Origin: Psychrobacter sp. GP33
Lineage (GTDB): Bacteria; Pseudomonadota; Gammaproteobacteria; Pseudomonadales; Moraxellaceae
Direction: 5' to 3'
Length of the DNA stretch: 64,000 bases
Assembly (NCBI RefSeq): GCF_014119005.1
Contig: NZ_JACGYX010000001.1
Coordinates: 124,001-188,000 of the forward strand
Shown: piece after piece, positions 46,974 to 56,244 of the stretch
How positions within the stretch are numbered: the stretch's first letter is position 1
Layout of the letters: each line of letters starts with the position of its first letter
Translations under genes and position numbers: made by a program
The notes under the pieces: model-generated
Told to the model about the DNA's origin: nothing
The model's database searches: none
The model's input: the letters and a program-made list of their open reading frames with translations, nothing else

Positions 46974-48392
46974 TTAAGGGTGTATAAAGCTGTCTAGTAC
47001 AACCTTCATTGCCGATAGCTTGCGCTGAATTTCTAAATATTCATCGGCTGGATTAGAATCGTAGACATTACCACCGCAAGTTTGTGCATACGCAGATTCC
47101 CCATTAATAAATAGGCTCCGAATCGGAATGGCAAAAATACAATCGCCGTTAAAGTTAAACGATCCAAGTGCGCCGCCATAAGCACCGCGACCATCTGGCT
47201 CTAGCTCATTAATAACTTTGATGGCCTCAATCTTTGGTGCGCCTGATAACGTTCCGGCAGGAAAATTACTAGCAAGCGCGCTAAACATATCCTCATCAGG
47301 ATGCAAAATACCGACGATTTCAGAAGAAATATGCTGTACGTGTGAGAAGCGTTTGATATCCATCAAATTACGTACCTTTACCGTACCAAATCGTGCGACG
47401 CGCCCAATATCATTACGATGTAAATCGACCAGCATATTGTGCTCGGCAATCTCTTTAGCATCATTTAATAAAGCACGCGCCAATTGACGATCTTCTACCT
47501 CATCAACGCCACGCTTTGCCGTACCGGCGAGTGGATAAGTCTCCATCTCGCCTTGACGCAGGCGAAATAGTAATTCAGGTGAGGCACCGATGATGCACTG
47601 CTGAGCAAATTTCATAAAGTACATGTGCGGTGATGGGTTGACCGCCCGCAGCTTTTCATAAATCGGCATCTTATCGCCAGCAATACGATATTTGGACTTA
47701 AAGCCGACTTCACACTGAAAAATACGCCCAGAGATGATGTCTTCTTTGACTTGCATGACAACTTTAGCATGTTCATCTTTACTCATCCCATCACCCAAAA
47801 ATTCTACGGTGGGCGGCTCATAGCTTGGAATTGGCATATTAATTAAGGCTTTAATTTGCTCGATACGGTTGTTTTGTTGCTCGGTTGGATAGTAAAAATA
47901 GAAAATCTCGCCGGTCATCTTATCGAGCGTCAAGCCATCTAAATAGACGCCAAATTTAAACGGTTCAAAATCATCACTAGGCTTAGCATTTATGCTGGGC
48001 TCAAAGAAATTTACACTGTCATAACCCAAATAACCGACTAAGCCACCCGTTTGGTCACGGGCGATGACATGCTGCGGGGTAATTGTGCGTAGCAGCTGAT
48101 AGGGGTTGTCAGTCTGATAGTGTTTGGTTTCAGCGGTTTTATTATCGGTAATGGCAAGAGTTGTGCGGTCAATGGCAGCAATGGTCATCACCGGATCAAA
48201 ACCAATGGCATGATGGCGTGACATATGACTGTCTTCGCCTAAGGATTCTAGTAAATAACAGGTATTGAAAACATACTCAATACGTTTAAATAACGCGAAA
48301 AAATCAATATCTTGCGTCAGCTTTATCCGCTGCGGCTTGCTAGGAATATCAATAGCAGCAGGCTGGATGTGCTGGGATATAGGAGAGGTCAT
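46974..48392 (-). CDS. trpE: anthranilate synthase component I
   Basis: TrpE converts chorismate and ammonia to anthranilate. From ATG 48392 the protein has 472 residues. Near the N-terminus the LLES element (YLLESLGEDSH) of the tryptophan feedback site is present, and the C-terminal chorismate domain shows FQCEVGFKSKYRI, SPHMYFMKF, YPLAGTAKRG, EHNMLVDLHRNDIGRV, FPAGTLSGAPK and the late GRGAYGGALGSF. A TTG at 48404 is the alternative start. It is transcribed with trpR upstream and trpG downstream. Confidence 0.92.
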   Translation of the reverse strand: MTSPISQHIQPAAIDIPSKPQRIKLTQDIDFFALFKRIEYVFNTCYLLESLGEDSHMSRHHAIGFDPVMTIAAIDRTTLAITDNKTAETKHYQTDNPYQLLRTITPQHVIARDQTGGLVGYLGYDSVNFFEPSINAKPSDDFEPFKFGVYLDGLTLDKMTGEIFYFYYPTEQQNNRIEQIKALINMPIPSYEPPTVEFLGDGMSKDEHAKVVMQVKEDIISGRIFQCEVGFKSKYRIAGDKMPIYEKLRAVNPSPHMYFMKFAQQCIIGASPELLFRLRQGEMETYPLAGTAKRGVDEVEDRQLARALLNDAKEIAEHNMLVDLHRNDIGRVARFGTVKVRNLMDIKRFSHVQHISSEIVGILHPDEDMFSALASNFPAGTLSGAPKIEAIKVINELEPDGRGAYGGALGSFNFNGDCIFAIPIRSLFINGESAYAQTCGGNVYDSNPADEYLEIQRKLSAMKVVLDSFIHP

Positions 48393-48457
48393 AACGAGAT
48401 CCAAAGTAATTCAAATAGGTGTAGTTAAAATAAGTTTAGGTAGTGTTGATTAATGTA

Positions 48458-48733
48458 TTACGCATCTTGTCTGTGGGTCGTCAGCAGCGCACTAACATCG
48501 TGAATCTGCGTGGCTTTGGCACCGCGTGAGACAGTTGCAACACCGACACCTAATTGCTCAGATATTTCACGTTGGGTAACGCCGCGCTCTAGTAAATCAA
48601 AAATCCGAATACGATTGGCAATCTCAAATTGCTCTTTATCTGTTAGCAGTGCATTTAGCAGCATTTCGATATCGGCGCTGTCATGACAACTGGCTAAATG
48701 ATTTAATAAACTGCGATAAGGGTCAGTACTCAT
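48458..48733 (-). CDS. trpR: Trp operon repressor TrpR
   Basis: TrpR is a dimeric tryptophan-dependent repressor. The 91-residue protein matches the family: LLTDKEQFEIANRIRIFDLL near 28-47 and the helix-turn-helix QREISEQLGVGVATVSRGAK near 54-73. E. coli TrpR is 108 residues, so this is slightly shorter at the C-terminus. It lies 65 bp upstream of trpE on the same strand, so it probably represses its own operon with trpE and trpG. Confidence 0.9.
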   Translation of the reverse strand: MSTDPYRSLLNHLASCHDSADIEMLLNALLTDKEQFEIANRIRIFDLLERGVTQREISEQLGVGVATVSRGAKATQIHDVSALLTTHRQDA

Positions 48734-48782
48734 AATATTTAATCTTAATAAAAAAAGAGATTAACAGCTATTTTGTTTCAGT

Positions 48783-48811
48783 ATTCTAGTACAATAGTAC
48801 ATAAAAAACAA
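48783..48811 (-). promoter_or_regulatory. trpR-trpE-trpG promoter with candidate TrpR site
   Basis: On the minus strand TTGTTT (-35, at 48806-48811) and TAGAAT (-10, at 48783-48788) have a 17-nt spacer. Inside lies GTACTATTGTAC, and on the plus strand CTAGTACA is followed at once by ATAGTACA, an 8-bp periodic repeat that resembles the CTAGTAC half-sites of E. coli TrpR operators. The site would cover the spacer and -10. It is a candidate only. Confidence 0.6.
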
Positions 48812-48888
48812 GTAAAGTGATTGAACGTTTTAGCATTACTTTATTAAAGCTGTCTTTTAAAAATATTTAATTCAGCATAAAACTAAAA

Positions 48889-48914
48889 AGCCAGCTAATC
48901 ATAATTAGCTGGCT
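48889..48914 (-). terminator. inverted repeat, terminator-like
   Basis: AGCCAGCTAAT and ATTAGCTGGCT with a 4-nt loop form a perfect hairpin; on the minus strand a T-run follows. It would stop transcripts coming from allE that pass the first hairpin at 49069. Confidence 0.7.
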
Positions 48915-49068
48915 CTACCATTAAAAATTTTGGTGGTGTTCTAAAAATCATGCTGACATCAGACATCGCCATAATTGACATAAAAGAACATCAAATCGAA
49001 CACTATTGGAGTTTGAAACGATACTTAATGCAGGTTGGAAGTTAGCTCAAGATTATTACTTTTCATAA

Positions 49069-49105
49069 AAAACTACGCTAGCAATTCTATTGCTAGCGTA
49101 GTTTT
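49069..49105. terminator. strong terminator after allE
   Basis: AAAACTACGCTAGCAA pairs perfectly with TTGCTAGCGTAGTTTT (5-nt loop). It lies 50 bp after allE, with A- and T-tracts on both sides. About 155 bp separate it from the second hairpin; no gene is seen between them. Confidence 0.88.
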
Positions 49106-49154
49106 AAAAGTAATCAATGACATATTCGGATTAACGATTGTGCCTTAATATTAC

Positions 49155-49991
49155 TTATTTTACTGGACGAATAAACGGCATATGTCTATTCACGTCTTTA
49201 TACAGTAAATATCTAAATGGACCAGGACCGCCAGCGTAACAAGATTGTGGGCAGAATGCGCGTAGCCACATAAAGTCACCTGCTTCAACTTCTACCCATT
49301 CACCGTTTAAGTGATAGACGGCTTTACCTTCTAGTACATACAAACCATGTTCCATTACATGAGTTTCATCAAATGGAATTACGCCGCCTGGCTGGAAAGT
49401 CACAATATTCACATGCATGTCGTGACGCATATCAGACTGCTCGGTAAATCGAGTGGTTGTCCATACGCCACCAGTACCCGGCATTTCAATCGCTTCAACA
49501 TCATGGTCGCTAGTAACAAAAGCTTCAGGCACATCAACACCTTCACAATGTTGATAAGCTTTACGAATCCAATGGAATTTAACATGCTTGTCGCTATTGT
49601 TTTTTAGCGTCCATTTGCAGCCAGGTGGTAAGAATGCATAACCACCTGATTCAAGATGATGAGACTCACCTTCAATAGTGATATCCATTTCGCCTTCAAC
49701 GATGAATACGACGCCTTCAGCATTTGCATCTAGCTCAGGCTTTTCTGAGCCACCATTAGGCTCAACTTCGACGATATACTGTGAAAAAGTCTCAGAGAAA
49801 CCTGAAAGTGGACGTGCAAGTACCCACATGCGCATGCCTGTCCAAAAAGGTAAATAGCTAATTACAATGTCGGTTAGTACACGTTTAGGGATAATCGCAT
49901 AGCTTTCGGTGAAGATAGCACGATCAGATAGTAGTTGTGTTTGAGGAGGTAATCCGCCAGTTGGTGCGTAATAAGTACTTTTTGTTGACAT
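49155..49991 (-). CDS. allE: (S)-ureidoglycine aminohydrolase
   Basis: AllE (YlbA) is a bicupin manganese enzyme that hydrolyses (S)-ureidoglycine to (S)-ureidoglycolate and ammonia, near the end of the allantoin pathway. The 278-residue protein has a first cupin (about 60-150: EGVVFIVEGEMDITIEGESH, GGYAFLPPGCKWTLKNNSD) and a second (about 190-265: FDETHVMEHGLYVLEGKAVY, EVEAGDFMWLRAFCPQSCYA) with the metal-binding His, Glu and Gln area. Length equals the E. coli enzyme closely (261). It is the last gene of the ureide cluster. Confidence 0.9.
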   Translation of the reverse strand: MSTKSTYYAPTGGLPPQTQLLSDRAIFTESYAIIPKRVLTDIVISYLPFWTGMRMWVLARPLSGFSETFSQYIVEVEPNGGSEKPELDANAEGVVFIVEGEMDITIEGESHHLESGGYAFLPPGCKWTLKNNSDKHVKFHWIRKAYQHCEGVDVPEAFVTSDHDVEAIEMPGTGGVWTTTRFTEQSDMRHDMHVNIVTFQPGGVIPFDETHVMEHGLYVLEGKAVYHLNGEWVEVEAGDFMWLRAFCPQSCYAGGPGPFRYLLYKDVNRHMPFIRPVK

Positions 49992-50007
49992 TGTTAATGT
50001 TCCTTAG

Positions 50008-50480
50008 TGGTGTTGTGCCGCGATAGATTCGTGTCTGAACTCATGGAGCAAAAGTCAGGTATACCCGTTTTGCTGGGATTTCCCTTTAACTAAATCAAAT
50101 GCAGCTTGAAAGGCTAAGCTATTGTCAAAATCGTTAGACGTTAGACATAGCCCAGTAGTTTGGATCGGTTTAATTTTGTTTATCGACAACTATAACTGAT
50201 GCTGTTTTTTCTAATGACGCATGGAGCTTCGATTTATCTAAGATTCCATGCTTTAATCAGTTGCAGATATGCTAACTATAAATATGTAAAGTTGCTCTGT
50301 CTTCCATGAGTACAATGTTATAGATATCAGGCATCTTAGAAGCTCCCATGCCTAAATCAACCCATCGAACCACGTAACCTGACAGTCTTTACGCATTGTT
50401 TTCTAATCTATTTTCAATTTTTTGTACACTTAATTCTTCAAGAACATCGACTTGATGAGATTGTGCCCGCTCATAATCAC
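50008..50480 (-). pseudogene. glcB: decayed malate synthase G (C-terminal part)
   Basis: The minus strand still encodes, in broken frames, C-terminal pieces of malate synthase G: around 50400 KIENRLENNA, then [47 protein letters not shown] and SNDFDNSLAFQAAFDLVKG. These match in order the family's [27 protein letters not shown] and DFDNSIAFQAA blocks. Stop codons and frameshifts interrupt them (for example after GYT and within HICN), and about 550 N-terminal residues are gone. Malate synthase would use the glyoxylate produced by AllA. Confidence 0.75.
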
Positions 50481-50689
50481 TTACGAGTTAGGGAGTATTT
50501 CAGAATGCACAAAAATAATTATTATTAATAATAAAAACAATAGTTTACAATGACTAAAAAAGGGTAAGTACTAGCTTAAAAGTTAGTATTTTTTGACCAA
50601 TTTTTATAGCAAATCTTACCCATATTATAGCAAATCGTACAGATAATGAGCAATTTTTTCCTGAACTATCTTGCCAATATAAAGCGACT

Positions 50690-50980
50690 AAACAAAGAAA
50701 GCTACGTTCTCGTCTCAATCATCTTCAAGTAACGTATCGCTCTGTTAGTATGGATAACTGAAACAGTTTTTTAACCGCTTTTAAGCAGGATAATAAACGG
50801 GAAGAAAAATAGCATACCGTAGTTATATAGGGCAATAACTGCCGTCTCAGACATCGGTTAAAACGAGCCATTAGAAAAACATGTTATTTTTCTAAAAAGC
50901 TCGGTAATTATTTCAGCCTGCTTAATTTGGCGGTCTTTTATAACAATTATTGCTATGTGTGTTTTCAGTGTGCTTTTTAG
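50690..50980 (+). pseudogene. remnant of an IS1-family transposase
   Basis: One plus-strand frame reads RKLRSRLNHLQVTYRSVSMDN, then a stop (TGA at 50759), NSFLTAFKQDNKREEK, stop, HTVVI, stop, GNNCRLRHRLKRAIRKTC and YFSKKLGNYFSLLNLAVFYNNY before TAG 50978. The order matches the IS1 transposase C-terminus (DNWxSF, EGNNxRLRH, RKTxCFSK, FYINY). The three stops sit where W, Q/Y and E codons are expected, so this is one decayed copy. No intact terminal inverted repeats were recognised. Confidence 0.72.
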
Positions 50981-51010
50981 AGCATAACCAAAAGACTACT
51001 TATTTAATTT

Positions 51011-51571
51011 CTAAACAGTATTAGCCTTTGCTCTCTCTGATTTAGCTTGCTCAGCAGACACATCGACACAAACTTCCCAATCATCAATCTCGAATTCATA
51101 GCAGTTATTACCATCGCCATTGATACGATCGACAACTAAGAAATCACAATCCGCTTTTAGCGCTAGTAGCGGGTGATGCCAAACATTGGCATCATACTGT
51201 ACGCCTTGATGCGAATGAGCATAAAACACTTCCAAATCATCAGCAGACTTAGGTGGCTCACCAGCTTTGGCCACAACAACTATATAGTCTGTTGAATTTA
51301 TAGAAAAGAAGGCTTGCGTACCAAACGGATGGTATTCCATAACTGATAAAGTAATAGGGCAATCACGTCTTTTGGTACGGAAAATACTAAAACCTACTTC
51401 TCCGCCGTCATGACTAACTTTTGAGATAGCGTTATGGCGACAGGCAAAGCCACGATTGATATCCCAGCTGTTTTCAGGACATTTTTCTTGATCATCATAA
51501 GGCTCAATCACTGAGCCATAAGGAGCAAAAGCAGCTTTAGTTAAAGGTTGAGCAATTATTGTGGTTTTCAT
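51011..51571 (-). CDS. allA: ureidoglycolate lyase
   Basis: AllA splits (S)-ureidoglycolate into glyoxylate and urea. The 186-residue protein fits the cupin-like family: AFAPYGSVIEPYDD near 14-27, ISIFRTKRRDCP-like stretch, VMEYHPFGTQAFFSI near 77-91, and the metal or substrate area GVQYDANVWHHPLLAL near 127-142. E. coli AllA is 160 residues. It lies downstream of puuE by 285 bp. A decayed malate synthase gene and an IS remnant separate it from allE. Confidence 0.9.
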   Translation of the reverse strand: MKTTIIAQPLTKAAFAPYGSVIEPYDDQEKCPENSWDINRGFACRHNAISKVSHDGGEVGFSIFRTKRRDCPITLSVMEYHPFGTQAFFSINSTDYIVVVAKAGEPPKSADDLEVFYAHSHQGVQYDANVWHHPLLALKADCDFLVVDRINGDGNNCYEFEIDDWEVCVDVSAEQAKSERAKANTV

Positions 51572-51856
51572 GAATTCACCCTTAGGTTAATAAACAATGA
51601 TATTTATTTAGTTGTTTTAGCAACTTATTAAGTGATAGACCGTCAGTGGTCGATAGCGGTATCAGGTTTTTATTCGTAAGATTTTTCTAGTGCTGTACGA
51701 TGGTTATAGCTAGGCAGTTTATGCGCAGTTTTCTGCTCATATTAATAAACGATCAGACTGAATGTTATCGGTATTTGCTTATTTATACTAAGAAAATACC
51801 GAACATAAGATGTAGTTTTTGAGCAATGGAATCACTGAGGTATAGACTGTTTAAGA

Positions 51857-52837
51857 TTACATCCAGTTTGAAGTATTATCGGCAGTTGCTGGATGATTTT
51901 CATACCAGTGCTTGGCGATTTCATCACGGCGGCATACCCAAACATCGGGTTTACTGGTGATGTATTGTAGAAATTGTTTGAGCGCTTTAATACGACCAGC
52001 ACGACCAATGATGCGGCAATGCAAACCAATCGTTAGCATTTTTGGCGTGTCTTGACCTTCTTCATATAAGGTATCGAAGCTGTCTTTTAGATATTGATAA
52101 AAAGGTTCAGCGTTAGTAAATCCAGGACTTGAAGAAAAACGCATATCGTTAGTTTCAAGCGTGTAAGGAATAACCAGATGCGGCTTGCGCGTTAAAGTAT
52201 TGCCATCTTGTACTTTAACATTGAGCCAGTATGGGAGCTCATCAGCGTATGAATCGGAGTCATAGATATAACCGCCTTGTTCGGCAACCAATTCACGCGT
52301 GTTGGGACTATCACGTCCAGTGTACCAGCCTAATGGCTGTCCGCCAAGCATCCTTTCAAATATTTTAGTTGCAGCACGTACATGTTCACGTTCTGTCTCA
52401 CGATACATGTCTTGATAAGTAATCCAGCGCAGACCGTGACTTGCTACTTCATGTCCGTCTTCCAAGATACGCTCGACAATATGTGGCGTCTTTTCAGCAG
52501 CAGTGGCGCAGGTGAAAGTAGTAATTGGCAAGCCATACTCTTTGAATACGTCAAGCACACGCCAAACTCCAACGCGACTACCGTATTCAAAGGCAGACTC
52601 GATAGATTGGTGACGATTGAGAAATTCAGGCGTACCTAATACGTCAGATAAAAAGCGCTCAGAATGACCATCGCCATGAAGGACACTGTTCTCTGCGCCT
52701 TCTTCAATATTTAGTACGAACTGAACCGCGATTTTTGCTCCACCTGGCCAATTTGCTTTTGGTGGATTATCGCCGTAGCCTTTGAGGTCGCGAGGATAAG
52801 CGTCCTGATCAAAGTCACTGGTAATCTTCTGCGTCAT
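51857..52837 (-). CDS. puuE: allantoinase PuuE
   Basis: PuuE is a cofactor-independent allantoinase of the polysaccharide deacetylase (NodB) fold that hydrolyses allantoin to allantoate. The 326-residue protein has VQFVLNIEEGAENSVLHGD near 33-51, VLDVFKEYGLPITTFTCA, VERILEDGHEVASHGLRW near 125-142 and the late GLHCRIIGRAGRIKALKQFL. These order and lengths (about 300-320) agree with the family. Upstream (52891-52910) lies a double TCATATGA palindrome that may be an operator. Confidence 0.9.
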   Translation of the reverse strand: MTQKITSDFDQDAYPRDLKGYGDNPPKANWPGGAKIAVQFVLNIEEGAENSVLHGDGHSERFLSDVLGTPEFLNRHQSIESAFEYGSRVGVWRVLDVFKEYGLPITTFTCATAAEKTPHIVERILEDGHEVASHGLRWITYQDMYRETEREHVRAATKIFERMLGGQPLGWYTGRDSPNTRELVAEQGGYIYDSDSYADELPYWLNVKVQDGNTLTRKPHLVIPYTLETNDMRFSSSPGFTNAEPFYQYLKDSFDTLYEEGQDTPKMLTIGLHCRIIGRAGRIKALKQFLQYITSKPDVWVCRRDEIAKHWYENHPATADNTSNWM

Positions 52838-52890
52838 TGTATTTTATCCTTAATGAAAAATAGAGCAATATATTTACTCAAGACTTAATA

Positions 52891-52910
52891 ATCATATGAA
52901 TATCATATGA
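52891..52910. promoter_or_regulatory. paired palindromes upstream of puuE
   Basis: Two copies of ATCATATGA, each containing the perfect palindrome TCATATGA, start 11 bp apart (52891 and 52902), about one helical turn. They lie 54-73 bp upstream of the puuE start. Such spacing suits binding of a dimeric regulator, but no regulator is known for it. Confidence 0.45.
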
Positions 52911-53140
52911 TGGTTTAGCGAAAAGGCTAGAAATAAGTAGGTTAACAATAAAATGGATTAAAACTAAAAGGTGGTTAACCTGGTGGGGGTGCTAGAAGTA
53001 CGCTAATTAATCATTATAATGACAGCAATGGTTAGCACACTCACCAACTCCCCTAAATGTAATTTTTATGAAAACTGCTTGTTTTGAACGTTCTTTACTT
53101 TAAAAAGTAACATTTAGGAAAAGTTATTTACTTTATAAAG

Positions 53141-54640
53141 TTAACTATTATTTGACTGTACTGTTTCATTCGGCGAGACAGCGTAAGGGCGCATAAGTAG
53201 CCAATAAACAATACCACCAATTGCTGCACCCATTAAAAATCCATAACCTTCAAGCTTGGAAAGCATAGGTACAAGTATGGTTGCAATAGAGAATACAGCA
53301 CCAAAGGCAAATGCAATCAAACCTCGAATATTCCAACCTTTATAATAATAATATGCGCCGGTAGGCTTATCAGAGAATAGATCATTCATATCAATATGTT
53401 GGCGTTTAATAAGGTAATAATCAACCACCAAAATACCGAAGAAAGGCGCGATGACTGCACCGATGGCATTAACAAAACCAACAATACCTATTTTACTGAT
53501 AAAAGATAGCCATAAACCACCAACAAAAAATGCAATTACTGCAGTAATCAAACCACCTTTTCGAAAGCTAATATACTTAGGAAAAAGGTTGGCCAAATCA
53601 TAGGCAGGCGGTATAAAGTTTGCGACCATGTTGATACCAACTGTCGCTGCAAAGAAAGTTAGGGCGGCTACAATAGTTAATGGTACAGCATCAACACGTT
53701 CAACAATATCGGAAGGATTAGTTAAGGCTTCGCCAAATACAACTAACGTACCTGCTGTAATCACAAGAGCAATAAATGAAAAGAAAAACATATTAACCGG
53801 TAGACCGATTAAGTTCCCTAGCTTCATATCTCGTTCACTGCGTAAAAAGCGTGAAAAGTCCCCAAAATTAATGACTACCGCAGCAAAATAAGCCACCATT
53901 GTACCGACAATGGCTGTAAATGCCTGAAGTTGGCTACCATCATAATCACTATTACTGGTAAAAATGGAACTGATGGCTGGTAGTAATTCTGATCCCGACT
54001 GATACCATATCATACCCATCAAAACGACCATCACTACATATACCAAAGGTCCTGCCCAGTTTAAGAAGTGCTTAATGGGTTCAATACCTGCCCAAAATAG
54101 CATAATCTGAAATAGCCAAACAATGACAAAGGCAACCCAAGCAGTACTGTTTAAACCTAGTAAGGTGGCATCTGATCCACCCATGATTAAGGTTAATAAA
54201 ATAGCAACAGCGGTTGAGGCAAAATAGGTCTGAACCCCGTACCAAAAAATTCCAATGATTGCTCGCAGGACCGCAGGTAAATTTGCGCCGTTAACGCCAA
54301 GGCTTGCACGTATGAGTACCGGAAAGGGAATACCGTATTTAACACTAGGCCTACCCGTTAGATTGACCATTAGCATCACAATAAAGCCGGCACATATGAT
54401 GGCTGCCATCACCCACCAACCGCTTAAACCATAACTTAAGAATAATGAAGCAGCAAGCGTATAGCCGAATAAGCTTTGGATATCATTTGACCAAACGTTG
54501 AATATAGAAAACCAACCCCAAGTTCGTTCACTTGGCGGTAATGGTGCTAAATCTTTGTTATATAATCTTGAGTGCTGGATATTAGGATCAAGTAGACTGT
54601 GATCATATATAGTTGGATTTTGTTGGCGCTTATTAGACAT
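53141..54640 (-). CDS. NCS1-family nucleobase/allantoin permease
   Basis: This 499-residue inner-membrane protein belongs to the NCS1 (nucleobase:cation symporter-1) family, with about 12 helices. Family marks are SIFNVWSNDIQSLFGYTLAA near 44-63, GFIVMLMVNLTGRPSVKYGI near 85-105, INFGDFSRFLRSERDMKLGN near 255-275 and a late VVDYYLIKRQHI. The location between puuE and puuD suggests transport of allantoin or urate-type purines. A RutR-like half-conserved box lies 59 bp upstream. Confidence 0.87.
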   Translation of the reverse strand: MSNKRQQNPTIYDHSLLDPNIQHSRLYNKDLAPLPPSERTWGWFSIFNVWSNDIQSLFGYTLAASLFLSYGLSGWWVMAAIICAGFIVMLMVNLTGRPSVKYGIPFPVLIRASLGVNGANLPAVLRAIIGIFWYGVQTYFASTAVAILLTLIMGGSDATLLGLNSTAWVAFVIVWLFQIMLFWAGIEPIKHFLNWAGPLVYVVMVVLMGMIWYQSGSELLPAISSIFTSNSDYDGSQLQAFTAIVGTMVAYFAAVVINFGDFSRFLRSERDMKLGNLIGLPVNMFFFSFIALVITAGTLVVFGEALTNPSDIVERVDAVPLTIVAALTFFAATVGINMVANFIPPAYDLANLFPKYISFRKGGLITAVIAFFVGGLWLSFISKIGIVGFVNAIGAVIAPFFGILVVDYYLIKRQHIDMNDLFSDKPTGAYYYYKGWNIRGLIAFAFGAVFSIATILVPMLSKLEGYGFLMGAAIGGIVYWLLMRPYAVSPNETVQSNNS

Positions 54641-54698
54641 CTGTTCTTCCTTTTAGCAGATGGCAGCCACAATTAAGCCTTCTTTACTGTATGTCTAT

Positions 54699-54714
54699 AT
54701 GATGATTTGGTCAA
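54699..54714. promoter_or_regulatory. candidate RutR-type box upstream of NCS1 gene
   Basis: ATGATGATTTGGTCAA agrees with the known RutR consensus TTGACCA-N2-TGGTCAA in the whole right half and in TGA and A of the left half. It is 59 bp upstream of the NCS1 start. The surrounding 318-bp gap (54641-54958) holds no gene that I can support. Confidence 0.4.
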
Positions 54715-54958
54715 GATAATTTTTGCTTAATATGAATAAAAAATAATAAGAGAGGTGTAAGGTTCGGTTAGCCAAAACATAAGAGACATTATAACCGCTA
54801 AGATATTTATAGTTTTAGTTTTTAATTGAATATTAAGATATATAGGATAGTGCGAATACACGATAATCATCAAAATAATTAATGTGTATTCGGGGGGATA
54901 GATGTTGTTACTAGCCGGTAATGAACCAGCTAGCACATGAGGTATAATAATTTTAAAA

Positions 54959-56188
54959 TTATAAACCTGAAGTGTAAGCTACTAGCTGCTGACGTTCTTC
55001 GTCAGTCAATTTAGTAATGTTACCTAGTGGCATATATCCACTTTGTACTGCAGTAACAATTTTAGCTTTATGAATTTTCATGTCTTCAGGAGTTTGAAGA
55101 ATAATACCCGCTGGTGGCGCAGCAAAGCCAGCTTGCGTTGGTTGTGCCGCATGACAAGTAGTACAGCGCTCATGAACAACCGCCATCATCGCTTCATCGC
55201 CTGAGGCAACGCCAGCAGTAGCACTGTCAGTAGTCGTTGTTGCGCTAACAACTGGTGCAGGTGCCGCTTCAATTGGAGCAGGGCGCATCCAGAAGATTAA
55301 TGCAAGTGTAGCAATGGCAGGAACGATTAAATAACCTGGTTTATTGCGACCCAAATGTTTTTCGTTGAAGAAATGACGGGCAGTTGCCGTAATAATACCG
55401 ACGAATACCAATACTAACCAACCTTGTGCATGTGAATACATCATTGGATAGTGATTACTAATCATGATAAAAATTAACGGTAGGGTAAAGTAGTTATTCA
55501 TCACTGAACGGTTTCTGGCCATTAATGCTAAAGCTGCTACATCTGGACCTGGTTTTTCGCCTTTACGAACACAATCCACCAACGCACGCTGCGCAGGCAT
55601 AATACCAAAGAATACGTTACCTGCCATGATCGTACCTAAGATGGCACCAACGTGGATAAATGAGGCACGGTCACTGAACAGTTGGTAAGAACCCCAAGTG
55701 GCAATAACTATTAATATAAAGATAGTGACACTAAAAACCAGTTTATTTTTGCCTATATGGCTACGAACAATAAGTTCATAAATAAGGTAGCTGCCGAACA
55801 AGAAGGCTAAACTGACAGCGATTGCTTGAATATTGGTAAACGCAATCTTACTTGGATCTACCAAATAAGCAGTCGCATTGGCGTAATAGACGATAGATAG
55901 CATCGCCATACCGGTAAGCCATGTGGTATAAGCTTCCCATTTGAACCAATGCAATGTTTTTGGCATTTCTTCAGGTTCAAGCTTGTATTTGGCAATTTCA
56001 TAGAAACCACCGCCGTGAACAGCCCAAAGATCGCCTGAAATGCCTTTTTTGGCTTTCCATTCTGGCGGCTTCTGAAGGCTCATGTCTAGCCATACGAAGT
56101 AGAAAGAGGCGCCAATCCATGCTACGCCAGCAATGACGTGGAACCAGCGGAAGAATAGGTTTAACCAATCGAGATAATATGCGCCCAT
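54959..56188 (-). CDS. puuD: urate hydroxylase PuuD (membrane, cytochrome c)
   Basis: PuuD is a membrane urate oxidase that feeds electrons to a fused cytochrome c, making 5-hydroxyisourate. The 409-residue protein has eight or nine helices in the first 300 residues, starting with WLNLFFRWFHVIAGVAWIGA near 9-28, then the HGGGFYEIAKYKLEPEEMPK loop near 54-73, and a C-terminal heme domain with CTTCHAAQP near 339-347 and a Met ligand in GYMPLGNIT. Length and layout match the family. It replaces soluble uricase. Confidence 0.9.
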   Translation of the reverse strand: MGAYYLDWLNLFFRWFHVIAGVAWIGASFYFVWLDMSLQKPPEWKAKKGISGDLWAVHGGGFYEIAKYKLEPEEMPKTLHWFKWEAYTTWLTGMAMLSIVYYANATAYLVDPSKIAFTNIQAIAVSLAFLFGSYLIYELIVRSHIGKNKLVFSVTIFILIVIATWGSYQLFSDRASFIHVGAILGTIMAGNVFFGIMPAQRALVDCVRKGEKPGPDVAALALMARNRSVMNNYFTLPLIFIMISNHYPMMYSHAQGWLVLVFVGIITATARHFFNEKHLGRNKPGYLIVPAIATLALIFWMRPAPIEAAPAPVVSATTTTDSATAGVASGDEAMMAVVHERCTTCHAAQPTQAGFAAPPAGIILQTPEDMKIHKAKIVTAVQSGYMPLGNITKLTDEERQQLVAYTSGL

Positions 56189-56244
56189 GTATCAAATGTC
56201 CTTTTTGTATTGTTCTGTCTTAGTAAGTGGTAACGGCAGCGGCG

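Noticed and set aside
48915-49068. A frame between the two hairpins after allE (reads DIAIIDIKEHQIEHYWSLKR)
   Set aside because: Too short, no start signal and no family I can name; possibly an IS or gene scrap but unsupported.
54727-54936. Minus-strand 69-residue frame between puuD and the NCS1 gene
   Set aside because: Composition matches AT-rich non-coding DNA and no ribosome binding site is present.
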